Positions 1-6,636 of a DNA stretch of 23,922 nt are shown here, piece after piece. A model generated the notes under the pieces. That model searched no databases. It saw only the letters and a list, made by a program, of their open reading frames with translations, and had not been told where the DNA came from. A program made the position numbers and the translations under genes. Position 1 is the stretch's first letter. The number at the start of each line of letters is the position of its first letter. Origin of the DNA: JAFIEN01 sp051859505 (lineage in GTDB: Bacteria; Pseudomonadota; Alphaproteobacteria; Rhodobacterales; Rhodobacteraceae); the NCBI GenBank assembly GCA_051859505.1, contig JBHYFN010000055.1, forward strand, positions 1 through 23,922, in the 5' to 3' direction.

Positions 1-1419
1 CAGGCAAGGGTCGCGGGGCCGCACGCCCGTCGCCACGATCACCGCGTCGAAACCCGCCAGATCCGGAACAGAGGGCGCCGAGGACAACCGCAGCTCGACC
101 CCCGATCTTTGCAGCATGACCCCGAACCACTCCAGCAGGCCACGAAACTCCTCCTTGCCGGGGATGCGTTGCGCGAACAGAAGCTGCCCGCCGATCCTGT
201 CATCCTTCTCGAACAGCGTCACCCTGTGCCCGCGCCCCGCCGCCGTGATCGCCGCCGAAAGCCCCGCAGGCCCCGCCCCCACCACCGCGATGCGGCGCGG
301 GCGCCGGGCCGGTTCGGGCGCCAGGTCCACCTCGTGACAGGCGCGCGGATTGACAAGGCAGGAAGTCGGCCGCCCCGTGAACGTATGGTCCAGACAGGCC
401 TGATTGCAGGCGATGCAGGGCGCGATCTCGCGCGCGCGCCCGGCGGCGGCCTTGGCCACGAAATCGGCATCGGCCAGAAAGGGGCGCGCCATGCTCACCA
501 GATCGGCCTGCCCGCTTGCCAGGATCTGTTCGGCCAGTTCGGGCGTGTTGATCCGGTTCGTCGCCACCACCGGCACCCCCACCTCGCGGCGCAGCTTGGC
601 CGTGACCCAGGTGAAGGCGCCCCGCGGCACCGATGTGGCGATGGTGGGCACGCGCGATTCGTGCCAGCCGATCCCGGTGTTGAACAGATCCGCCCCCGCC
701 GCCCGAACGGCGCGGGCCAGGGCCGTCACCTCGGCCCAGCTTTGCCCCTCGGGCACCAGATCCAGAAGCGAGATGCGGTAGATCACCAGAAACCCCGGCC
801 CCACCGCCGCCCGGATCCGGGCGACGACCTCGACCGGCAGCCGCATCCGGTTCTCAACGCTGCCGCCCCAGTCATCGTTCCGCCGATTGGTGCGGGGGGC
901 AAGGAACTGGTTGAGGAAATAGCCCTCCGACCCCATCACCTCGACCCCGTCATAGCCCGCCTCTTCGGCGCGCCGGGCGGCGGTCACAATATCGGCGATC
1001 TGCCGCTCGATCCCCGCGGCATCAAGCTCTTGCGGCGCGAAAGGCGCGATCGGCGCCCGGATCGCCGAAGGAGCCACGGCATCGCGCCCATGGGCATAGC
1101 GCCCGGCATGCAGGATCTGCATCGCGATGCGCCCGCCCGCCTGGTGGACAGCAGCGCTCACCCGGGCGTGGTTGCGCAGATCCGCCGCCGTGAACAGCCC
1201 CGCCGCCCCCGGAAAGACCGCGCCTTCGGCATTGGGCGCCATGCCCCCCGTCACGATCAGCCCCACGCCGCCCTCGGCCCGCGCCGCATAAAAGGCCGCG
1301 ACGCGCCCCCAGTCGCCGGTCTCTTCCAGCCCGGTATGCATCGAGCCCATGACCACGCGGTTGCGCAGCGTCACGCGCCCGAGGTCGATGGGCGAAAGCA
1401 ATGTCGGATAGCCTGTCAT
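1..1419 (-). CDS. fadH: NADPH-dependent 2,4-dienoyl-CoA reductase, FadH type (partial, 3' end outside window)
   Basis: Reading leftwards from an ATG at 1419, an open frame of 473 codons continues to base 1, so the C-terminus is missing. The order is that of FadH: an FMN-binding TIM barrel (about residues 5-330), an iron-sulfur site (Cys335, Cys338, Cys342, Cys354, in CIACNQAC and TSC), and a dinucleotide-binding fold beginning GAGPAG at 381-386. Tyr167 in GSEGYFLN and His253 in GWHE occupy the places of the E. coli catalytic Tyr/His pair. From family knowledge, the enzyme reduces 2,4-dienoyl-CoA with NADPH through FAD, [4Fe-4S] and FMN during breakdown of unsaturated fatty acids. Full-length members are about 670 residues, so roughly 70 percent is present. 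It is divergent from xsc. Related old-yellow-enzyme reductases such as trimethylamine dehydrogenase share the architecture, but the motif wording is closest to FadH. Confidence 0.88.
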   Translation of the reverse strand, partial: MTGYPTLLSPIDLGRVTLRNRVVMGSMHTGLEETGDWGRVAAFYAARAEGGVGLIVTGGMAPNAEGAVFPGAAGLFTAADLRNHARVSAAVHQAGGRIAMQILHAGRYAHGRDAVAPSAIRAPIAPFAPQELDAAGIERQIADIVTAARRAEEAGYDGVEVMGSEGYFLNQFLAPRTNRRNDDWGGSVENRMRLPVEVVARIRAAVGPGFLVIYRISLLDLVPEGQSWAEVTALARAVRAAGADLFNTGIGWHESRVPTIATSVPRGAFTWVTAKLRREVGVPVVATNRINTPELAEQILASGQADLVSMARPFLADADFVAKAAAGRAREIAPCIACNQACLDHTFTGRPTSCLVNPRACHEVDLAPEPARRPRRIAVVGAGPAGLSAAITAAGRGHRVTLFEKDDRIGGQLLFAQRIPGKEEFRGLLEWFGVMLQRSGVELRLSSAPSVPDLAGFDAVIVATGVRPRDPCL

Positions 1420-1512
1420 CTGTCCCGCCCGGCGGCCCCCTTCGCGCGGACCATGACCGCTTTGCAGCCTATCGTCACCCCCATCATCACCCCCGCCCGG
1501 CCACTGAACGCA

Positions 1513-1567
1513 CTGGCCCTAAGCGCCTCACCCAACTGGCCCTACACCCCCGGCGGACAGGCCCATA
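1513..1567 (+). promoter_or_regulatory. Candidate TauR-box direct repeats upstream of xsc
   Basis: The 197-nt spacer between the divergent fadH-like gene and xsc holds CTGGCCCTAA at 1513-1522 and CTGGCCCTAC at 1536-1545, 23 bp apart. A weaker third copy, CAGGCCCATA, lies at 1558-1567, 22 bp further on. From memory, TauR of Rhodobacter capsulatus (a MocR-type GntR-family activator of taurine genes) recognises direct repeats CTGGACYTAA. The first copy here differs from that at one position. Phased direct repeats just upstream of xsc fit an activator site. No TauR gene lies in the window, and no convincing -10/-35 pair was found, so the assignment is inferred. Confidence 0.5.
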
Positions 1568-1616
1568 GGGTGCCGCCAGACCGACCCCGCCCCTTCCATC
1601 CCCCAGAGGCCGCCCC

Positions 1617-3392
1617 ATGAAGATGACCACCGAAGAAGCCTTCGTCAAAGTGCTCCAGCGGCAAGGCATCCGCGATGCCTTCGGCATCATCGGCTCGGCC
1701 TTCATGCCGATCTCGGACCTGTTTCCCAAGGCCGGCATCCGCTTCTGGGACTGCGCGCACGAAGGCTCGGGCGGGATGATGGCCGACGGCTATACCCGCG
1801 CCTCGGGCAAGATGAGCATGATGATCGCCCAGAACGGCCCCGGCATCACCAATTTCGTGACCGCCGTGAAGACCGCCTACTGGAACCACACGCCCCTCCT
1901 GCTGGTCACGCCGCAGGCCGCCAACAAGACGATCGGCCAGGGCGGCTTTCAGGAGGTCGAACAGATGGCCCTGTTCCGCGACATGGTCGGCTATCAGGAA
2001 GAGGTGCGCGACCCCACCCGCATCGCCGAGGTGCTGAACCGCGTGATCCTGCAGGCCCGCCGCCGCTCGGCCCCCGCCCAGATCAACGTTCCGCGCGACT
2101 ACTGGACGCAAGTCATCGACATCGACCTGCCCGCCGTCACCACATTCGAACGCCCCTCGGGCGGCACGCAGGCGCTGGACGAGGCCGCCCGCCTCCTCTC
2201 CGAGGCGCGCTTCCCGGTGGTCCTGAACGGCGCGGGCGTGGTCCTTTCGGGCGCAATCCCCGCCTCGGCCGCGCTGGCCGAACGCCTGAGCGCGCCGGTC
2301 TGCGTGGGCTACCAGCACAACGACGCCTTCCCCGGCTCGCACCCGCTCTTCGCGGGGCCCTTGGGCTACAACGGCTCGCGCGCGGCGATGGAGCTGATCG
2401 CCCAGGCCGATGTGGTGCTCTGCCTCGGCACCCGCCTCAACCCCTTCTCGACCCTGCCGGGCTACGGCCTCGACTACTGGCCGAAGGGGGCGAAGATCAT
2501 CCAGGTCGATCTCAACCCCGACCGGATCGGCCTCACCAAACCCGTGACCGTCGGCATCGTGGGCGACGCCCGCAAGGTGGCCGAAGACCTGCTGACCCGC
2601 CTCGCCCCCACCGCCGGAGACGCGGGCCGCAGCGAGCGGCTGGACGAGATCGCCCGCACAAAGGCCCGCTGGGCCCAGGCGCTCGCCTCGATGGATCACG
2701 AGGATGACGACCCCGGCACAACCTGGAATGCCCGCGCCCGCGCTGCCAAGCCCGACTGGATGAGCCCCCGCATGGCCTGGCGCGCGATCCAGTCCGCCCT
2801 GCCTAAAGAGGCGATCATCTCGTCGGACATCGGCAACAACTGCGCCATCGGCAATGCCTATCCGACCTTCGAAGAGGGGCGCAAATACCTCGCCCCCGGC
2901 CTCTTCGGCCCCTGCGGCTACGGCCTGCCCTCGGTCGTGGGCGCAAGGATCGCCTGCCCCGACGTGCCGGTGGTGGGTTTCGCCGGCGACGGCGCCTTCG
3001 GCATCGCGGTCACCGAACTCACCGCAATCGGCCGCCCGGAATGGCCCGCGATCACGATGGTCGTGTTCCGCAACTACCAATGGGGCGCGGAAAAGCGCAA
3101 TTCGACGCTGTGGTATGACGACAATTTCGTCGGCACCGAACTGGACGAAGGCGTCAGCTACGCCGCCGTCGCCCGCGCCTGCGGCCTGCAAGGCGTCACG
3201 GCCCGCACGATGGAAGAGCTGCGCGACGCGCTTTCCACGGCGATCACCGACCAGATGGAACACGGCAGAACCACGCTGATCGAGGCGATGATCAACCAGG
3301 AACTGGGCGAACCCTTCCGCCGCGACGCGATGAAGAAACCGGTCGCCGTGGCCGGCATCGACCCCGCCGACATGGCCGATCCCGTCACCTGA
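1617..3392 (+). CDS. xsc: Sulfoacetaldehyde acetyltransferase
   Basis: This 591-residue protein is a thiamine-diphosphate enzyme of Xsc length. Xsc converts sulfoacetaldehyde and phosphate to acetyl phosphate and sulfite in the cytoplasm, the desulfonation step of taurine, isethionate and related C2-sulfonate breakdown. Visible features are the N-terminal FGIIGSAFMPISDLFP stretch, the cofactor-activating glutamate Glu49 in AHEGSGG, and the ThDP/Mg motif from GDG at 457-459 to Asn486. The ATG start at 1617 follows an AGAGG-like sequence. Acetolactate synthase is the nearest alternative family, but the N-terminal wording and the pta, tauE and soe neighbours make Xsc much more likely. A dense hairpin cluster follows the stop and may end or process the transcript. 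Possible TauR boxes lie 50-100 bp upstream. Confidence 0.95.
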   Translation: MKMTTEEAFVKVLQRQGIRDAFGIIGSAFMPISDLFPKAGIRFWDCAHEGSGGMMADGYTRASGKMSMMIAQNGPGITNFVTAVKTAYWNHTPLLLVTPQAANKTIGQGGFQEVEQMALFRDMVGYQEEVRDPTRIAEVLNRVILQARRRSAPAQINVPRDYWTQVIDIDLPAVTTFERPSGGTQALDEAARLLSEARFPVVLNGAGVVLSGAIPASAALAERLSAPVCVGYQHNDAFPGSHPLFAGPLGYNGSRAAMELIAQADVVLCLGTRLNPFSTLPGYGLDYWPKGAKIIQVDLNPDRIGLTKPVTVGIVGDARKVAEDLLTRLAPTAGDAGRSERLDEIARTKARWAQALASMDHEDDDPGTTWNARARAAKPDWMSPRMAWRAIQSALPKEAIISSDIGNNCAIGNAYPTFEEGRKYLAPGLFGPCGYGLPSVVGARIACPDVPVVGFAGDGAFGIAVTELTAIGRPEWPAITMVVFRNYQWGAEKRNSTLWYDDNFVGTELDEGVSYAAVARACGLQGVTARTMEELRDALSTAITDQMEHGRTTLIEAMINQELGEPFRRDAMKKPVAVAGIDPADMADPVT

Positions 3393-3463
3393 TGATCCGC
3401 GCGACCCCTCCCCGCCATCGCTCCAGCCGCTGCAACAGCCGCAGCACAACGCGTCCCGGACAA

Positions 3464-3562
3464 GCCCCCCCCCCGGCTATTTTTGTCCCAAAATAGCCGG
3501 GGGGGCGCCCCGAACGGGGGGGGGGGCAGCCCCCCCCCGCGGAAATTTGGCAAAATTTCCGC
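3464..3562. repeat. Cluster of three strong hairpins between xsc and tauE
   Basis: Three hairpins follow one another in 100 bp. The first pairs CCCCCCCGGCTATTTT (about 3468-3483) with its complement ending at 3505, a perfect 16-bp stem around TGTCCC. The second is eleven G (3516-3526) against nine C (3530-3538). The third pairs GCGGAAATTT (3539-3548) with AAATTTCCGC (3553-3562) around GGCA. Stems with AT-rich tips in a GC-rich genome look like a dispersed intergenic element. The first could act as a terminator after xsc, although it has no trailing T-run. The last arm ends only 18 nt before the tauE start. Confidence 0.7.
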
Positions 3563-3580
3563 CCCGCCCCGACCCGCGCG

Positions 3581-4324
3581 ATGCCCTTCGACCTCGGGCT
3601 GAGCGCCAGCCTCTGGATCGCCTGCGTCTTCTTCGTGGCGGCCTTCGTCCGGGGCTATTCCGGCTTCGGCTTCGCGGCGCTGATCGTCTCGGGCGCGGGC
3701 CTTGTCGCCGATCCGATGCTCTTCGTGCCGGTCGTCCTGATCGCCGATGTGCTCCTGACCCTGCAACAGGCCCGCGACATCCGGCCCCATATCCAGTGGC
3801 GACGCGTCCTCACGCTTTTCGCCGGCTGCATCATCGGCGTGCCGCTCTCGGTCTGGGCGCTCGGCCAGATCGGCGCCGACCTCGCCCGGGCCCTGATCTC
3901 GGTCTATATCCTCGGCATGTGCGGCCTTCTGCTGACCGGCTGGACCCTGCGACGGGTCGCCGGGGACGGGGCCCATGTCGGCGTGGGCCTCGTCTCGGGC
4001 CTGGCCAATGGCGCCGCGGTCGGCGGCCTGCCCGTAGCCGCCTTCTTCGCAGCCCAGCCGATCGGCGCCGCCGCCTTCCGGGCCACCCTGATCGCCTATT
4101 TCTTTCTGCTGGACCTCTGGACCCTGCCGATCATGGCGGCAAACGGGATGATCACCCGCGATACGCTGATCGCCACGGCAATGGGCCTGCCGATCATGGT
4201 GCTGGGCATCTGGGTCGGCGCGCGCAGGTTCCTCAATGCCGAACCCCAAAGCTTTCGCCGCTTCGCCATCGGCCTTCTGGCCTTCCTCTCCATTCTGGGC
4301 CTCGGACGGTCGCTGCTGGGATGA
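3581..4324 (+). CDS. tauE: TauE/SafE-family membrane permease (candidate sulfite/sulfonate exporter)
   Basis: This 247-residue, very hydrophobic protein has about seven to eight membrane helices and the family-typical glycine-rich motif RGYSGFGFAA near residue 24. A second half-repeat begins around GVGLVSGLANGAAVGG (about residue 133). Members of this family (formerly DUF81) in sulfonate clusters are proposed to export sulfite or sulfoacetate. The position directly after xsc and before pta supports that role here, but the substrate cannot be read from sequence. No good ribosome-binding site is seen before the ATG at 3581, which sits 18 nt after a stable hairpin, so translation may be weak or dependent on that structure. 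A second, distinct TauE/SafE gene lies at 15054-15824. Confidence 0.82.
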   Translation: MPFDLGLSASLWIACVFFVAAFVRGYSGFGFAALIVSGAGLVADPMLFVPVVLIADVLLTLQQARDIRPHIQWRRVLTLFAGCIIGVPLSVWALGQIGADLARALISVYILGMCGLLLTGWTLRRVAGDGAHVGVGLVSGLANGAAVGGLPVAAFFAAQPIGAAAFRATLIAYFFLLDLWTLPIMAANGMITRDTLIATAMGLPIMVLGIWVGARRFLNAEPQSFRRFAIGLLAFLSILGLGRSLLG

Positions 4325-4373
4325 CAGTGCCGCGACAGACCATTAGGTTCGCCCTGAACGCAGCGGAGCGACA

Positions 4374-5324
4374 ATGACCGACCAGAGCTTTCCCTTCCTT
4401 TCGGCCCATGCCCCACGCTGCCCCGCGCGGCTTCTGGCGCAGGCGCGGGGTCTGAGCCGGCCACGGGTCGCATTGGTCAATGCCGGCGGGGCAACCGCCC
4501 TGGCCGGCCTGCGCGAAGCCGCCGAGGCAGGCCTCGCGGACCCGGTGCTGGTCGGCGATCCGGTCAAGATCGCCCGCGCGGCCGAACAGATCGGCTGGGA
4601 TATCGCCCCCTACCGCCTTGTCAGCGCCCCCGGCGATGCCGCCAGCCCGGCCGCCGCCACCCTTGCCCGCGCGGGCGAGGTCGACAGCATCATGAAGGGC
4701 CAGGTCCATACCTCGACCTTCCTGAAGGGCTTGCTCCCCACATCGGCCGGCCTGCGCAAACCCGGCGCCATCTGCGGCCATGTCTTTCACATCACGGTGC
4801 CCGGATCGGACCGCCCCCTGCTGCTGACGGACGGGGCGCTGAACACCGCCCCCGATATCGCCACGCGACAGGCCTGCCTGGCCCATGCCGTGGCCCTGGC
4901 CCGGGCGCTCGGGATCGCGCGCCCCAAGGCCGGGCTCCTGGCCGCCTCCGAGGATGTGACGCCGGGCCTTCCTTCCACCGGGGAATGCGCCGTGATCGCC
5001 GCCTGGGCGCGGTCGGCCCTGCCCGAGGCGGTGGTCGAAGGGCCGATGGCGCTCGACCTGATCCTGAGCCGCGAGGCGGCCGAGACCAAGGGCTATGCCT
5101 CTGTGGTCTCGGGCGATGCCGATATCATCCTCGTGCCCGAGATCACGACAGGCAACGCGATCTTCAAGCTGATGTCGCTGGGCATGGGCGCCTGCGCAGC
5201 CGGGATCGTGCTGGGGGCAAAGGTGCCGCTCCTTCTCACCTCGCGCAGCCAGCACGCCGAAGACCGCATCGCCTCAGCAGCACTTGGCATGATCGCGGCA
5301 GCAATGACGCGGGGGGAGACATGA
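4374..5324 (+). CDS. pta: Phosphate acetyltransferase (short form)
   Basis: This 316-residue protein belongs to the phosphate acetyl/butyryltransferase family. It would convert acetyl phosphate made by Xsc into acetyl-CoA (EC 2.3.1.8) for central metabolism. Visible family stretches include PVLVGDP near residue 62, DSIMKGQVHTSTFLKGLL near 104-121, LLTDGALNTAPD near 151-162, and the C-terminal GNAIFKLMSLG. It is the short form: the N-terminal DRTGG/AAA-like domains of enterobacterial Pta are absent, as is the MaoC domain of the bifunctional enoyl-CoA hydratase relatives. It starts 49 nt after tauE in the same direction. Phosphate butyryltransferase is the alternative family member, but the xsc and ackA neighbours favour acetyl phosphate as substrate. 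Confidence 0.9.
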   Translation: MTDQSFPFLSAHAPRCPARLLAQARGLSRPRVALVNAGGATALAGLREAAEAGLADPVLVGDPVKIARAAEQIGWDIAPYRLVSAPGDAASPAAATLARAGEVDSIMKGQVHTSTFLKGLLPTSAGLRKPGAICGHVFHITVPGSDRPLLLTDGALNTAPDIATRQACLAHAVALARALGIARPKAGLLAASEDVTPGLPSTGECAVIAAWARSALPEAVVEGPMALDLILSREAAETKGYASVVSGDADIILVPEITTGNAIFKLMSLGMGACAAGIVLGAKVPLLLTSRSQHAEDRIASAALGMIAAAMTRGET

Positions 5325-5341
5325 CGACAGATCTTCGCCAG

Positions 5342-5467
5342 GCGTGGGCTTCGCCCACCCTACCGGTAGGGTGGGCGAAGCCCACGCTTGCCCCGAACGT
5401 ATCCATCCGGTCTTTGCCCCCCGGGCGCGACCGCGCCGCAACCGTAGGGTGGGTGAAACCCACCCAC
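5342..5467. repeat. Palindromic GTGGGC repeat family: 46-bp perfect inverted repeat plus a third copy
   Basis: Bases 5342-5364 and 5365-5387 are exact reverse complements, giving a 46-bp perfect palindrome. Each arm holds its own small hairpin (GTGGGC-TTC-GCCCAC). A third, diverged copy with the core GTAGGGTGGGTGAAACCC lies at 5444-5461 and following. The unit resembles REP-like repeats that are widespread between proteobacterial genes. When read through in frame it translates as AHPT-type peptides, which explains an artificial N-terminal extension of ackA. It fills most of the 169-nt pta-ackA spacer and may form a cruciform, an mRNA processing site or a partial terminator. Confidence 0.85.
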
Positions 5468-5493
5468 CCCTCGCAACCCGCGCCGCAGCACCC

Positions 5494-6573
5494 ATGATCC
5501 TTGTCGTCAACGCCGGCTCCTCCTCGATCCGCCTCGCGCTGTTCGATGCCTCCCTGGCCGAACATCTCACCGCCTCTGTCTCCGAAATCGGCGGCAGCGG
5601 AGAGCTGCGCCTCGGCCCCGGAAACCGACCAGACCGCCACCCCGTCTCCGCCCCCGATCACGAGGCCGCCCTCACCCTCCTTCTCGAGGCGCTGACCCGG
5701 GCCGGCCACCCCGTCACATCCCTCACCGCCGCCGCCCATCGCGTCGTCCACGGCGGCACCCGGCTCACCGCCCCCACGCCGCTGACGCCCGATACCATTG
5801 CCGCCATCGAGGCCTGCATCCCGCTGGCCCCCCTGCACAATCCCGCCAACCTCGCCGCGATCCACGCGCTCGCCCACCTCGCCCCCGACCTGCCGCAATT
5901 CGCCAGCTTCGACACCGCCTTCCATGCCACCAATCCCGAGGTTGCCACCACCTACCCCCTTCCCGCCGCCCAACGCGCGCGCGGCCTGCGCCGCTTCGGC
6001 TTTCACGGCATCTCCTACGCCAGCCTCGTGCAGGCCCTCACCCCGCTCCCCCGCCGCCTCCTCGCGCTCCACCTCGGCAATGGCTCCAGCCTCTGCGCCA
6101 TCCTCGAGGGCCGCTCCGTCGCCACCTCGATGGGCTATTCCCCGCTCGAGGGCCTTGTCATGGGCACCCGCGCGGGCAGCATCGACGGCATGGCCGTCCT
6201 GCAACTCGCCCGCGACCACGGGATCGAGGCGGCCGAGGCGCTGCTCAACCGCGAAAGCGGCCTGCAGGCCCTTGCCGGCACCAACGACATGCGCACGATC
6301 CTGGAACGCGCCGAAGCCGGCGAGGCCGAGGCCGCCTTCGCCGTCGAGCACTACTGCTACTGGGCCATCCGCCATGCCGGCTCGGCCATCGCGGCGATGG
6401 GCGGGCTTGACGCCATCGCCTTCACCGGCGGCATCGGCGAGAACGCCGCCCCGATCCGCGACAAGATCACGGCAGGCCTGAGATGGGCGGGCGATGTGCC
6501 GGTCCATATCATCCCCGCCGCCGAGGAACGCCGGATCGCGGCGGATGCCCTGTTGCTTATCAATGAAACATGA
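5494..6573 (+). CDS. ackA: Acetate kinase
   Basis: This 359-residue ASKHA-fold kinase interconverts acetyl phosphate plus ADP with acetate plus ATP (EC 2.7.2.1). Catalytic and binding positions known from the family are present: Asn6 in VVNAGSSS, Arg83/Arg90 in HRVVHGGTR, His115 in APLHNPAN, Asp140 in SFDTAFH, His171 in GFHG, the phosphate loop HLGNGSS near 193-199, Arg226 in GTRAG and Glu316 in GGIGEN. The protein is somewhat shorter than the usual 390-400 residues. I chose the ATG at 5494 because it begins directly with the conserved ILVVNAGSSS. The open frame upstream only reads through the palindromic repeats. With Xsc in the same cluster, it offers ATP formation with acetate release as an alternative to Pta. 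Confidence 0.93.
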   Translation: MILVVNAGSSSIRLALFDASLAEHLTASVSEIGGSGELRLGPGNRPDRHPVSAPDHEAALTLLLEALTRAGHPVTSLTAAAHRVVHGGTRLTAPTPLTPDTIAAIEACIPLAPLHNPANLAAIHALAHLAPDLPQFASFDTAFHATNPEVATTYPLPAAQRARGLRRFGFHGISYASLVQALTPLPRRLLALHLGNGSSLCAILEGRSVATSMGYSPLEGLVMGTRAGSIDGMAVLQLARDHGIEAAEALLNRESGLQALAGTNDMRTILERAEAGEAEAAFAVEHYCYWAIRHAGSAIAAMGGLDAIAFTGGIGENAAPIRDKITAGLRWAGDVPVHIIPAAEERRIAADALLLINET

Positions 6574-6636
6574 TGTGTTAATGTCTCGACCGGGCAGTCC
6601 ATCGCCCGCCCCCGAAGCGAGGAAGGGAGGCCCCGC

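Noticed and set aside
109..1620. 503-codon plus-strand frame at the left edge
   Set aside because: It is antisense to a FadH-like gene with catalytic and iron-sulfur residues intact; the plus-strand product is Arg/Pro/His-rich with no domain.
1542..3449. 635-codon minus-strand frame opposite xsc
   Set aside because: Shadow of xsc; composition is typical of GC-driven antisense frames and it lacks a start context.
5344..5493. 50-residue N-terminal extension of ackA
   Set aside because: The extension only translates the palindromic repeat (AHPT-type peptides). The conserved kinase sequence starts exactly at the ATG at 5494.
6547..6590. Possible promoter between ackA and soeA (TTGCTT-N17-TGTTAA)
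   Set aside because: The -10 matches the consensus poorly and the -35 lies inside the ackA 3' end; the AT-rich patch is noted, but not enough to call a promoter.
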